A stretch of 64,000 nucleotides of DNA, taken from the NCBI RefSeq assembly GCF_000010805.1, contig NC_012522.1, positions 6,820,001 through 6,884,000 of the forward strand. The letters are read 5' to 3'. Positions within the stretch are counted from its first letter, which is position 1; every line of letters starts with the position of its first letter. Positions 10,196 to 18,443 of this stretch are shown in pieces. This stretch comes from Rhodococcus opacus B4. Lineage in GTDB: Bacteria; Actinomycetota; Actinomycetes; Mycobacteriales; Mycobacteriaceae. Made by a program: the position numbers and the translations under genes. The notes beneath the pieces were generated by a model that ran no database searches, was not told the DNA's origin, and saw only the letters and a list, made by a program, of their open reading frames with translations.

Positions 10196-10483
10196 ATGTC
10201 TTCATTGAAGTACGGATTTGCCGAGTTGCAGGCGCTGGCGAGCGACATCAAGTCGAACGAAGCGAAGCTGCGCGAGACGCACGACGAGCTCAAGGGCTAC
10301 GTCAACGGCCTGGTGGCGCAGTGGGAGAGCGGTGCGCGGGACAACTACCAGGCTGTGCAGGCCAAGTGGGACAGCTCTCACGAGGATCTGCTCCAGGTCC
10401 TGCAGACGATCGCGAAGGTCGTCCAGGACGGCGCCATCGACATGCAGACCGCGGAAGACCGGAACGCCACGGCCTGGCTCTGA
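10196..10483 (+). CDS. esxT: WXG100-family ESX-4 substrate EsxT
   Basis: A 95-aa WXG100-family protein and probable heterodimer partner of EsxU. The sequence is helix-turn-helix in outline, with W43 in QWESGAR. The turn therefore reads W-E-S-G, not W-x-G, a deviation also recalled for mycobacterial EsxT (W-T-R-E). No YxxxD/E tail is apparent, so export would depend on EsxU. The start is ATG 10196 with GAGGGGAG upstream. A longer in-frame ORF from 10109 overlaps esxU and is unlikely. A strong hairpin follows. Confidence 0.92.
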   Translation: MSSLKYGFAELQALASDIKSNEAKLRETHDELKGYVNGLVAQWESGARDNYQAVQAKWDSSHEDLLQVLQTIAKVVQDGAIDMQTAEDRNATAWL

Positions 10484-10502
10484 TCGTCACATGACACGTC
10501 GC

Positions 10503-10533
10503 GTGCCCCGGCAATCCACGGTTGCCGGGGCAC
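10503..10533. terminator. Hairpin terminator between esxT and the lrp-like gene
   Basis: A perfect 12-bp stem (10503-10514 pairing with 10522-10533; left arm GTGCCCCGGCAA) surrounds a 7-nt loop. It sits 20 bp after the esxT stop and 30 bp before the stop of the convergent regulator, so it probably terminates both. No U-tract is present. Confidence 0.75.
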
Positions 10534-10562
10534 TGTCGGCTTCGCCGTGTACGACGAGTGGG

Positions 10563-11015
10563 TCAGTCGGCGGGCGGTATCAGGCGGCTGAGGACGACGC
10601 TGCTCTTGGTCTGGAGGACGGCAGGCTCCGACCGCAGGTTTTCCAGCGTGCGTTCGAGGTGTGCGGTGTCGGTGGTCCGGACGCGGAGCAGGGCGTTGGC
10701 GTCGCCGGTGACGGTGTACGCCTCCTGAACCTCGGTGTGGCGGGACACGATCCGCGCGATCTCGACGGCCGACGTGCGACCGCTGCAGTACAACTCGACG
10801 AACACCTCGACACCCGGGCCGAGGGCTCGCGGATCGACCGCCGCATGGAATCCGGTGATCACTCCGGACTCGACCAGACGATCGACCCGGCGCTTCACGG
10901 CCGGTGCGGACAGCCCGACCTCGGCGCCGATCGTGGCGAAGCTTGACCGTGCGTTGCGCTCCAGTCGCGCAACGATCCGCCGATCGAGCCTGTCCAAGCG
11001 CAACGAATCGTCCAT
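10563..11015 (-). CDS. Lrp/AsnC-family transcriptional regulator
   Basis: A 150-aa Lrp/AsnC protein. An N-terminal winged HTH (LDRRIVARLERNARSSFATI..., VKRRVDRLVESGVITG) is followed by a RAM ligand-binding domain (VEVFVELYC..., VTGDANALLRVRT). These proteins usually bind an amino acid and regulate the adjacent divergent operon. Here that operon is the dimethylargininase/ornithine aminotransferase pair starting 81 bp away, so arginine or ornithine responsiveness is a reasonable inference. The ATG at 11015 was chosen because the HTH begins immediately after it. Confidence 0.9.
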   Translation of the reverse strand: MDDSLRLDRLDRRIVARLERNARSSFATIGAEVGLSAPAVKRRVDRLVESGVITGFHAAVDPRALGPGVEVFVELYCSGRTSAVEIARIVSRHTEVQEAYTVTGDANALLRVRTTDTAHLERTLENLRSEPAVLQTKSSVVLSRLIPPAD

Positions 11016-11096
11016 GTGATGGAACGCTAGCGCATTGATCAGGCCTTTTGGTGGGTGGATACTGATGTCACCGACACCGATCGAGGGGGAGTGGAG

Positions 11097-12014
11097 ATGG
11101 GGCCCACCGCTGATATCGAGTCCGAGAGCCCGTACGAGGAGCCGGCGGTAGCGCCGGGCGACGCCGCTCGCGCCGTCCGCCACGCCCACCCACGGACTTA
11201 TTTGATGTGCCCGCCGACGTATTTCGACGTCGTCTACGCCATCAACGACTGGATGCGCCCCGGTGAACCGGTGGACCGGGACCGTGCGATGTCGCAGTGG
11301 TCCGCACTTGCGGACACCTACCGGCGGCTCGGCCACGAGGTGCTGACGATCGACCCCGTCGAGGGGCTCCCGGACATGGTGTTCGTCACCGACAGCGGAC
11401 TCGTCGTCGACGGGGTCGCTCTCGGCGCCCGGTACCGGACCGCCGAGCGACGCCCCGAGGCCGAACACGTGTTCCGGTGGTTTCGGGACAACGGGCTGGT
11501 CAGACCCACCCTGCCACGGTACGTCAACGAGGGGGAGGGCGACTTCCTCGTCGTCGGCGACGTGATCCTCGCAGGCACCGGGTTCCGGTCCGACCCACGG
11601 TCGCACGCCGAGGCGTCGGCACACCTCGGTCGTCCGGTGGTCACCCTGAACCTGGTGAATCCCCGCTACTACCACCTCAACACCGCACTGGGCGTGCTCG
11701 ACGACAGCACCATCGCGTACCTGCCCGCCGCGTTCTCACGAGACAGTCGCGAGGTGCTCGAGCGGAGGTTCCCCGATGCGGTGATCGCCACCGAGACGGA
11801 CACCGACTGGCTCGGACTCAACCTGGTCAGCGACGGTGCCAATGTGGTGCTGCCCGTACAGGCTTCGCACCTCGCGGGACAGCTGTCGGACCGCGGGTAC
11901 GAACCCGTTCCGGTCGACTATTCGGAATTCCTCAAATCCGGTGGCGGAATCAAGTGCAGCACTTTGGAGCTCCGCGGGTTCCGCGGGATCCGGGACACGG
12001 AAAGTCAGGGGTGA
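11097..12014 (+). CDS. ddaH: Dimethylargininase / arginine-guanidino-modifying enzyme family hydrolase
   Basis: Member of the pentein fold that hydrolyses guanidino groups, for example N-dimethylarginine to citrulline or arginine to ornithine or citrulline. Key residues seen: substrate-binding DMVFVTDSG, acidic GEGDFL, catalytic H193 (YYHLNT) and nucleophile C287 (IKCSTLELR). The start ATG 11097 has GAGGGGGAG about 6 nt upstream; an in-frame GTG at 11055 would add 14 residues and lacks a Shine-Dalgarno. The downstream ornithine aminotransferase suggests flow from arginine derivatives through ornithine, so the true substrate may be arginine. The M. tuberculosis parallel is the Rv2323c-rocD pair. 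Confidence 0.86.
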   Translation: MGPTADIESESPYEEPAVAPGDAARAVRHAHPRTYLMCPPTYFDVVYAINDWMRPGEPVDRDRAMSQWSALADTYRRLGHEVLTIDPVEGLPDMVFVTDSGLVVDGVALGARYRTAERRPEAEHVFRWFRDNGLVRPTLPRYVNEGEGDFLVVGDVILAGTGFRSDPRSHAEASAHLGRPVVTLNLVNPRYYHLNTALGVLDDSTIAYLPAAFSRDSREVLERRFPDAVIATETDTDWLGLNLVSDGANVVLPVQASHLAGQLSDRGYEPVPVDYSEFLKSGGGIKCSTLELRGFRGIRDTESQG

Positions 12015-12019
12015 CCGCA

Positions 12020-13246
12020 ATGTCGGACAGTGTCGTATCCGTGTCGGATGCCACGCGCGAGCAGCTGCGCAGGGCCGACGAGCACAGCGCCCACAACTAC
12101 TCGCCGCTGCCGGTCGTGATCGAATCGGGCGCCGGCGCGTGGGTGAAGGGAATCGACGGCGTCGACTACCTGGACGTCCTCGCCGGATACTCGGCGCTCA
12201 ACTTCGGCCACGCACATCCGGCGCTCGTCCGGGTCGCACGCGAACAACTCGGCCGGCTCACCCTGACCAGCCGCGCCTTCCAGCACGACCGTTTCGCTTC
12301 GTTCTGCGAGGACCTGAGCCGGCTGTGCCGCAAGGAAGCGGTGCTGCCCATGAACACGGGCGCCGAGGCCGTCGAGACCGCGCTGAAACTGGCCCGCAAG
12401 TGGGGCTATGACGTCAAGGGTGTGCCGCCCGGGCGCGCCGAGGTGGTCACGTTCGCCGGAAACTTTCACGGCCGCACCATCTCGATTGTCGGGTTCTCGT
12501 CCGATCCTGACGCGTACACGGGGTTCGGCCCGTACCCGGCAGGGTTCGCGTCCGTCGAATACGGGAATGCGGATGCGCTCGACGCCGCGATCACCGAGAA
12601 CACGGTGGCCGTGCTCCTCGAGCCGATCCAGGGCGAGGCCGGAGTTCTGGTGCCGCCACCGGGCTACCTCGCGGCGGTGCGGGACATCTGTACCCGTCGC
12701 GGACTCCTGATGATCGCCGACGAGATCCAGAGCGGGCTCGGGCGGACCGGCGACACGTTCGCGTGCGACTTCGAGAACGTCACTCCCGACGTGTATGTGC
12801 TGGGCAAGGCGCTCGGCGGTGGCCTGATGCCGGTCTCCGCCGTCGTGGCCGACTGGCCGGTAATGGAGGTGATCGGCCCCGGGCAGCACGGCAGCACGTT
12901 CGGGGGCAACCCGCTCGCCTGCGCGGTGGGCAGCGCGGTAGTGGACCTGCTCGAGACCGGCGAATATCAGCAGCGAAGCCGTGAACTGGGCGCCTACCTG
13001 CACGACATGCTGTCGCAGTTGCCGCCCGAGCACGTGTCGGAGGTGCGTGGGCGCGGCCTGTGGGCCGGTGTGCAGCTGGCCGACGGCATGCCGGCCGCCC
13101 GCACGATCTGTGAAAGACTCCTGGCGCGCCGGGTCCTCGCGAAGGACGCGCACGAGGGCACGATCCGCATCGCCCCGCCGCTGGTGATCGAACGCGACGA
13201 GCTGACGTGGGCGGTCGAACAGCTCGCCGATGCGCTCGCCGAGTGA
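12020..13246 (+). CDS. rocD: Ornithine aminotransferase RocD
   Basis: Class-III PLP aminotransferase converting ornithine to glutamate-5-semialdehyde. The 408 aa carry NTGAEAVETALKLAR, FHGRT, the PLP-phosphate DEIQSGLGRTG loop, Schiff-base K263 (LGKALGGG) and the GQHGSTFGGNPLAC segment. ATG 12020 has AGGGG 8 nt upstream; an alternative GTG at 12011 would overlap the preceding stop as GTGA. Either way it is coupled to ddaH. The pair probably lets the cell use arginine or ornithine as a nitrogen and glutamate/proline source under the neighbouring Lrp-type regulator. Confidence 0.94.
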   Translation: MSDSVVSVSDATREQLRRADEHSAHNYSPLPVVIESGAGAWVKGIDGVDYLDVLAGYSALNFGHAHPALVRVAREQLGRLTLTSRAFQHDRFASFCEDLSRLCRKEAVLPMNTGAEAVETALKLARKWGYDVKGVPPGRAEVVTFAGNFHGRTISIVGFSSDPDAYTGFGPYPAGFASVEYGNADALDAAITENTVAVLLEPIQGEAGVLVPPPGYLAAVRDICTRRGLLMIADEIQSGLGRTGDTFACDFENVTPDVYVLGKALGGGLMPVSAVVADWPVMEVIGPGQHGSTFGGNPLACAVGSAVVDLLETGEYQQRSRELGAYLHDMLSQLPPEHVSEVRGRGLWAGVQLADGMPAARTICERLLARRVLAKDAHEGTIRIAPPLVIERDELTWAVEQLADALAE

Positions 13247-13249
13247 GTT

Positions 13250-13414
13250 TTGACCCTGGGGCGCCCTGGCCGGTATTGTTCTCCGTTGGCGTGCCGTGCG
13301 CCGCTGCGTCTCCGTGTCGCAGTGGCTGGCGGTTCTCGGGTCTCAACTGGCCGCCGGGAATCGCTCGACGATACGCAATGGCCAGCAGCGGATTGAACAA
13401 GACGAGGAAGTTCT
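13250..13414 (+). promoter_or_regulatory. rplM-rpsI promoter and long leader
   Basis: TTGACC (13250-13255) and TATTGT (13274-13279), spaced 18 bp, form a strong sigma-A-type promoter beginning four bases after the rocD stop. The predicted start near 13286 would give a leader of about 130 nt before the rplM GTG. That is long for this window and could contain an L13-type autoregulatory element. GACGAGGAAG just upstream of the GTG is the ribosome binding site. Confidence 0.65.
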
Positions 13415-13858
13415 GTGTCTACGTACACCCCGAAGGCCGGAGATGTGACCCGCACGTGGCACGTCATCGACGCCACTGACGTGGTGCTCGGCCGCCTTGC
13501 CGTCCAGGCAGCCAACTTGCTGCGCGGCAAGCACAAGCCCACCTTTGCACCGCACGTTGACGGCGGCGACTTCGTCGTCATCATCAACGCCGACAAGGTC
13601 GCGATCAGCGGCAACAAGCGCGAGGGCAAGTTCCTCTACCACCACTCCGGACACCCCGGTGGTCTGAAGTCCCGCTCCGTCGGTGAGGTTCTCGACAAGA
13701 ACCCCGACCGCCTCGTGGAGAAGGCCGTCGTCGGCATGCTCCCCAAGAACAAGCTGGGTCGCGCCATCAGCAGCAAGCTGAAGGTCTACGCGGGCCCGAA
13801 CCACCCCCACGCCGCGCAGCAGCCGGTGCCATTCGAGATCAAGCAGGTGGCCCAGTGA
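13415..13858 (+). CDS. rplM: 50S ribosomal protein L13
   Basis: L13 (147 aa) is an early-assembling large-subunit protein. The sequence is typical from end to end: WHVIDATDVVLGRLAVQ near the start, LLRGKHKPTFAPHVD, YHHSGHPGGLK, and GMLPKNKLG towards the C-terminus. The start is GTG with a purine-rich ribosome binding site. Its stop overlaps the rpsI start by four bases (GTGA), so the two ribosomal proteins are translationally coupled, the universal L13-S9 pairing. Confidence 0.98.
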   Translation: MSTYTPKAGDVTRTWHVIDATDVVLGRLAVQAANLLRGKHKPTFAPHVDGGDFVVIINADKVAISGNKREGKFLYHHSGHPGGLKSRSVGEVLDKNPDRLVEKAVVGMLPKNKLGRAISSKLKVYAGPNHPHAAQQPVPFEIKQVAQ

Positions 13859-14391
13859 CGGCGCCGGAGGAGCAGAACGTGTCCAACCCCGAAGAGATCA
13901 CCGAGGTCGTCGAGGTCGCGGCGGACGAGTACGTGTCCGTCGAGGAGCCCGAGGTCGCCGAGGACATCGAGGCCGCTGCTGCGCCGCAGGCCCCGATCGT
14001 GATCGATCGCCCCATCCAGACCGTCGGTCGTCGTAAGGAAGCGGTTGTCCGCGTCCGTCTGACCCCCGGTTCGGGCGACTTCAAGCTCAACGGCCGCACC
14101 ATCGAGGACTACTTCCCGAACAAGGTGCACCAGCAGCTGATCAAGGCTCCGCTGGTCACCGTCGAGCGCGCCGAGTCCTTCGACATCGTGGCACTGCTGC
14201 ACGGTGGTGGACCGTCCGGACAGGCCGGCGCACTGCGTCTCGCCATCGCCCGCGCGCTCATCGAGGTCACCCCCGAGGACCGTCCGGCTCTCAAGAGCGC
14301 AGGCTTCCTCACGCGTGACGCCCGCGCCGTCGAGCGCAAGAAGTACGGCCTGAAGAAGGCCCGCAAGGCATCTCAGTACTCGAAGCGCTGA
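13855..14391 (+). CDS. rpsI: 30S ribosomal protein S9 with acidic N-terminal extension
   Basis: S9 sits in the small-subunit head with its C-terminal tail reaching the P-site tRNA. Residues 1-50 are an acidic Glu/Val-rich extension (EEITEVVEVAADEYVSVEEP) seen in actinobacterial S9. The conserved domain starts at TVGRRKEAVVRVRL and ends in the invariant SKR tail. At 178 aa it is longer than most S9 because of the extension. The GTG start overlaps the rplM stop. Confidence 0.98.
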   Translation: MTAPEEQNVSNPEEITEVVEVAADEYVSVEEPEVAEDIEAAAAPQAPIVIDRPIQTVGRRKEAVVRVRLTPGSGDFKLNGRTIEDYFPNKVHQQLIKAPLVTVERAESFDIVALLHGGGPSGQAGALRLAIARALIEVTPEDRPALKSAGFLTRDARAVERKKYGLKKARKASQYSKR

Positions 14392-14397
14392 TGTGTC

Positions 14398-14428
14398 GCC
14401 GAAGCCGCCCTCCGGGGTCGGCTTCGGC
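14398..14428 (+). terminator. Hairpin after rpsI
   Basis: A 10-bp stem GCCGAAGCCG (14398-14407) pairs with CGGCTTCGGC (14419-14428) across an 11-nt loop, starting 7 bp after the rpsI stop. A second, longer hairpin follows, so this is the first of a tandem pair. Confidence 0.7.
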
Positions 14429-14440
14429 ACCTGTTCTTCC

Positions 14441-14479
14441 CGAGAGCAGGCGTCCATCGTTACCGGACGCCTGCTCTCG
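14441..14479 (+). terminator. Strong second terminator between rpsI and glmM
   Basis: A perfect 15-bp stem (14441-14455 with 14465-14479; left arm CGAGAGCAGGCGTCC) encloses a 9-nt loop and is followed by TGCTTT. It lies 50 bp before glmM and separates the ribosomal operon from the cell-wall gene. Confidence 0.8.
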
Positions 14480-14528
14480 TGCTTTATCCGAGATGTAATG
14501 GGTTTTCTAGGTGCGAGGGGTCTGGTCT

Positions 14529-15866
14529 ATGGGTCGATTGTTCGGGACGGATGGGGTTCGCGGTCTCGCGAATACCGAGCTGACCGCCGAGTTGGCGTTG
14601 CAGGTGGCCTCCGCCGCCGCGACGGTGCTGGCGTCGCCGGGTTCGGGCGGACGAAAGACGGCTGTGGTCGGCCGTGACCCGAGAGCCAGCGGCGAAATGC
14701 TCGAGGCGGCGGTCGTCGCGGGCCTGACGTCTGCCGGCGTCGACGTCCTGAACGTCGGGGTACTGCCGACACCCGCGGTGGCCTTCCTGACCGCGGAGCT
14801 GGACGCCGCTCTCGGTGTCATGATCTCCGCCTCGCACAATCCGATGCCCGACAACGGCATCAAGATCTTCGCGGCAGGCGGCCACAAACTCGACGACGAG
14901 GTCGAAGACCGGATCGAGTCCGTCGCCACCGGGACCGCGACACGGCGGGCGCCGACCGGGGCCGGGATCGGACGTGTTCACACAGTGCCGGACGCCGCGG
15001 ACCGGTACCTGCAGCACCTGACCACCGCGCTCCCGAACCGCCTCGACGGACTGACCGTGGTGGTCGACTGTGCGCACGGCGCGGCCTCGGACGTCGCCCC
15101 CGCCGCCTACCGGGCTGCCGGCGCCACCGTCGTCGCGATCAACGCCGAACCCGACGGACTCAACATCAACGAGAACTGCGGATCGACGCACCTCGAGGGC
15201 TTGCAGAAGGCCGTCGTCCGGCACGGCGCCGACCTGGGGCTCGCGCACGACGGGGATGCGGATCGATGCCTCGCCGTCGACGCCGGCGGTTCCCTCGTCG
15301 ACGGCGACGCGATCATGACCGTGCTCGCCCTGGGCATGCGCGATGCGGGCGAACTGGTGGACGACACCCTCGTCGCGACCGTGATGAGCAATCTCGGCCT
15401 GCACATCGCCATGCGCGAGGCCGGGATCTCGCTGGTGACCACGGCTGTCGGTGATCGCTACGTCCTCGAGGGACTCCGGTCCGGCGGGTTCAGCCTGGGT
15501 GGCGAACAGTCCGGTCACGTCGTGTTTCCCGCCTTCGGCACCACCGGCGACGGAGTGCTGACGGGACTGCGGCTGATGGGCCGGATGGCGGAAACCGGGC
15601 AGCCGATCGCGGAACTCGCGTCGGCGATGACGACGCTTCCGCAGGTCCTGGTCAACGTGAAGGTCGCCGACAAGCGTGCCGTCGCCGCGTCCCCGGTCGT
15701 GCTCGACGCGGTGCTGGCCGCGGAACGCAGCCTCGGCGAGAACGGCCGGGTGCTGCTGCGGCCGTCCGGCACCGAGCAACTCGTGCGGGTGATGGTCGAG
15801 GCTTCCGATCTCGAAGTGGCTCGTAAACTCGCCGACGAACTGGCGGGCACCGTCGCCTCCGTGTGA
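14529..15866 (+). CDS. glmM: Phosphoglucosamine mutase GlmM
   Basis: Converts glucosamine-6-phosphate to glucosamine-1-phosphate, the step after GlmS towards UDP-GlcNAc. The 445 aa start with the diagnostic MGRLFGTDGVRG. The phosphoserine loop is ISASHNPMPDNG, the Mg loop is DGDADR, and the sugar-binding GGEQSGH and C-terminal RPSGTEQLVRVM phosphate loop are present. ATG 14529 was chosen over the in-frame GTG at 14511 because the family starts here and GAGGGG lies at proper spacing. glmS is found 5 kb downstream. Confidence 0.97.
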   Translation: MGRLFGTDGVRGLANTELTAELALQVASAAATVLASPGSGGRKTAVVGRDPRASGEMLEAAVVAGLTSAGVDVLNVGVLPTPAVAFLTAELDAALGVMISASHNPMPDNGIKIFAAGGHKLDDEVEDRIESVATGTATRRAPTGAGIGRVHTVPDAADRYLQHLTTALPNRLDGLTVVVDCAHGAASDVAPAAYRAAGATVVAINAEPDGLNINENCGSTHLEGLQKAVVRHGADLGLAHDGDADRCLAVDAGGSLVDGDAIMTVLALGMRDAGELVDDTLVATVMSNLGLHIAMREAGISLVTTAVGDRYVLEGLRSGGFSLGGEQSGHVVFPAFGTTGDGVLTGLRLMGRMAETGQPIAELASAMTTLPQVLVNVKVADKRAVAASPVVLDAVLAAERSLGENGRVLLRPSGTEQLVRVMVEASDLEVARKLADELAGTVASV

Positions 15867-15872
15867 GCGGAC

Positions 15873-15912
15873 ACAGCGCACCGATCGGCCGGGGAACCGA
15901 TCGGTGCGCTGT
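15873..15912. terminator. Terminator after glmM
   Basis: A perfect 16-bp stem (15873-15888 with 15897-15912; left arm ACAGCGCACCGATCGG) and an 8-nt loop lie immediately after the glmM stop and 40 bp before the next start codon. Confidence 0.8.
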
Positions 15913-15951
15913 CGCGTCTAATGCAGTAGGTCGCGAAGAGAGGGTGGGGCA

Positions 15952-16260
15952 ATGGGCGAGGGACTCGAGGTGGACGTCGCGGTGGTGACGGACGCGGGCA
16001 CCAGGCTGCTGCGGTCGGCGGAGGTCCTGAGGCAGCAGGCCGCCGAGACCGCCCGGCTGGAATTCGCCGGGGCGCAGGCGGGCCGGGACTACGCCGCGAA
16101 GGGCGATGCGGTGCGTGACGCCCTCGGCGTCGTCGGAGTCGCGCTCGCGCAGTGGGCCGCGGACGCGGACTCGTTCGGTCACGCGTTCCGGGCGGCCGCG
16201 GACCGCTACTCCGGAACGGACGCGAATGTGGCCGCCGACGTGAGCGGGGTGCAGTGGTGA
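15952..16260 (+). CDS. Small helical T7SS-target-like protein (Rv3440c-like)
   Basis: A 102-aa Ala-rich protein of predicted helical-hairpin type. The features resemble ESX secretion-target (EspC/DUF2580-like) proteins: two amphipathic helices with RLLRSAEVLRQQAAETARLE and AAADRYSGTDANVAADV. The W in AQWAAD is not a W-x-G turn. GAGAGGGTGGGG supplies the ribosome binding site. It is coupled to the next gene by GTGA. Position after glmM matches Rv3440c. No function is known; T7SS substrate or chaperone is an inference from size, composition and neighbours. Confidence 0.75.
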   Translation: MGEGLEVDVAVVTDAGTRLLRSAEVLRQQAAETARLEFAGAQAGRDYAAKGDAVRDALGVVGVALAQWAADADSFGHAFRAAADRYSGTDANVAADVSGVQW

Positions 16261-18443
16261 CCCCGGATCCCCGAACGCTGATCGAAGACCCGAACCTGAG
16301 CCGCGAATTCAAGGAGCAACTCCTCCAGGCGTGGGCCGCCTCCCGCGAGGAGGACCAGTCGTCGTGGCAGCCGTACTTCGACGAGTACGGACTCGGCAGA
16401 CGTGACCGGACGCCGTCCGCCGACCAGCGGTACGCGGCACTGCTCGAGCACGGCAGCGACGCGCAGGCCGCCAACGCATCCCGCACCGCGCTGGGAGAGC
16501 ACCTGCGCCCGGATGCCCTCAACGATCCCGAGGACATGCTCGATCTCGGCGCTCGTGGGCTCGAATTCTTCGAGTTGTTCCTCCCCGCCGCGAGAAGACT
16601 GGGATACGAATCCCTCGAACTCACCGACTACTACGCGCGGTTCGACGCCGAGCGGGGGATGCGCCTGCACGCGCTCGCCCGCGACGTCGACACCCTCGGA
16701 CGCAGCGTCGACACGGCCCGCACGGAACTCGACGACAACGAGAAATGCGTCACCGCGGTGCGAACCGGGTGGAGCGGAATCGCCGCCGCGGCAGCGCTCG
16801 ACGCCGCCGACCGCCGGAACGCCGAGGTCGCCGCCACCGTCGATCGGCTCCGAGACCTCGCCGAGGTGCTGTTCGAAGCGAACCTCACCCTGAGCGCCGC
16901 CGTGACGAACAAGGCGTACAAGGTGGTGTCGCTGCACCAGCCGACGGTCGGGGGATACAGCGCCGCGCAGATCGACGTCCTCGCGCAGATCTACGCCGAG
17001 GGCAGGGACGGCGACAATTCCGTCGCGAAGGATTGCATGGAAGACGCGTCCTACTGGTTTCCCGAACTCGCCGACGACGACTACCGCCACGTGAACGGCC
17101 TGTACAAGGACGGGGGCGCCGGCGCGCTCCGCCTGCTCGACCGCGACGATGTGGTGCGGCGGGCTGCCGGAATCACCAAGGACTGGCTCGACGCGAACTT
17201 CCGGCGCGTGTACGAGGAGAAGCAGCAGGAGTTCACCGCTGCCTGCGCGGACTGCGCCGAAGCGGTGCACGCCGCCTACGACGCCGTCGTCGCCGAGGCG
17301 CGGTCGATCGAGGTGCATCCCGGGTTCCGACCCGAGGACACACCGGCGCCGGCGCCGAGGGCACCCGAGGTGCCGAACACCGGCCCCGCCCCGGCCCCTG
17401 CCCCGGCAGTTACGCCGGGCCCTGCTCCCGCACCTGCTGCGCCGACCGGGCCCGTCGCGGCACCCGCGAACGACGGCCCCGCGTACGTCCCGCGTCGATC
17501 CGGTGGCGGCGACGCGACCACCGGTCCGGCGGCCGCCGCGCCTTCCGCGACCACCCCGGCGTCCGCCGCGCCTTCCGCGACCACCCCGGCGTCCGCCGCT
17601 CCTCCGATCGTCACATCGCCGATGACGGCGGCCCCTGTCGCACCGGTCCCGCCGGCGATGCCCGGCCTCGTCGGGATGCCCGCGATTCCCGGGTCGCTCG
17701 TGCCGGCGCCGGGCGTTGTCCCGGGCACGGGAACCGTCCCCGGCCTGGGGGACCTGGTGGGGCAGGGCCTGGCGGGCGGTCTGGCGGATCTGGGTTCTAT
17801 CCTCCGCCCGCTGATCGCGGACACCGTCTCGGGCCTCACCGACAGAGCCGACGAGGACGAGAACCGCGACGAACTCGAAAATCCGCGTGCGGACGAAGAC
17901 GAGTCGGCTCCCGGCACGTCGAAGGGCAAGAGTCTCGAACTGGACCTCGACGGACAGTCGTGGACGCTCGCCGTCGAGGCGAACGGTCAGGGTATCCATC
18001 TCGAGATGAGCGACGGACAGGGTGGGACAGCCAGATTCGGGGTCGAGATCGGCCCGGACGGCCTGCCACAGATCGTCGCCGACAACGCTGCCGGTGACGG
18101 AGACTCCGGCGATGGAGACTGCGCACCCGCCGAGCCCGACCCGGAATCGCAGGTCGACGGCGGAGCAGAGGACCCATCGGCGACGACGGCTGAAGCCGGT
18201 CCGGCGCCGGGCGGAGGTGCCGGGGACGTGCCGGACCACGAAGACACACCGGCCCCTGCGCCCGCCGGAGACGCCGCGACCGTCCCGCCGCCGCAGGCGG
18301 TGGCAATGCAGCCGGAGCCGGCCCCCGCGCCGCCCGACGAACCGGCCGAGCCGCAGGAACCGCGGTCTGCACCCGAACTCGCGACCGCTCCGGTCGCCGG
18401 ACTCGACAGCGGCGCGGAACTGGCCGAGGCCGGTCCGCTGTGA
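16257..18443 (+). CDS. Large Pro/Ala-rich protein with WXG-type helical domain (Rv3439c-like)
   Basis: A 728-aa protein not recognisable by function. Residues about 1-360 are helical, with a WXG100-like segment near 140-220 (DVDTLGRSVDTARTELDDNE..., GWSGIAAAAA). Residues about 360-500 are low-complexity Pro/Ala/Thr, with two consecutive copies of PSATTPASAA. After that come an acidic Asp/Glu-rich stretch, a short globular beta-rich domain (SLELDLDGQSWTLAVEANG...) and another Pro/Glu-rich tail. No signal peptide or TM helix. The GTG start overlaps the upstream stop, and the downstream start overlaps this stop. A T7SS-exported or envelope-associated protein is plausible. Confidence 0.7.
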   Translation: MTPDPRTLIEDPNLSREFKEQLLQAWAASREEDQSSWQPYFDEYGLGRRDRTPSADQRYAALLEHGSDAQAANASRTALGEHLRPDALNDPEDMLDLGARGLEFFELFLPAARRLGYESLELTDYYARFDAERGMRLHALARDVDTLGRSVDTARTELDDNEKCVTAVRTGWSGIAAAAALDAADRRNAEVAATVDRLRDLAEVLFEANLTLSAAVTNKAYKVVSLHQPTVGGYSAAQIDVLAQIYAEGRDGDNSVAKDCMEDASYWFPELADDDYRHVNGLYKDGGAGALRLLDRDDVVRRAAGITKDWLDANFRRVYEEKQQEFTAACADCAEAVHAAYDAVVAEARSIEVHPGFRPEDTPAPAPRAPEVPNTGPAPAPAPAVTPGPAPAPAAPTGPVAAPANDGPAYVPRRSGGGDATTGPAAAAPSATTPASAAPSATTPASAAPPIVTSPMTAAPVAPVPPAMPGLVGMPAIPGSLVPAPGVVPGTGTVPGLGDLVGQGLAGGLADLGSILRPLIADTVSGLTDRADEDENRDELENPRADEDESAPGTSKGKSLELDLDGQSWTLAVEANGQGIHLEMSDGQGGTARFGVEIGPDGLPQIVADNAAGDGDSGDGDCAPAEPDPESQVDGGAEDPSATTAEAGPAPGGGAGDVPDHEDTPAPAPAGDAATVPPPQAVAMQPEPAPAPPDEPAEPQEPRSAPELATAPVAGLDSGAELAEAGPL
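17541..17600 (+). repeat. Two tandem 30-bp coding repeats
   Basis: Two adjacent 30-bp units (17541-17570 and 17571-17600) are identical except for the last base and encode PSATTPASAA twice inside the Pro/Ala-rich linker. Near-identity at the DNA level indicates recent duplication. Confidence 0.9.

Noticed and set aside
17541..17600. Possible CRISPR or intergenic repeat array
   Set aside because: Only two contiguous 30-bp units, no spacers, and the units are in frame in a coding region.
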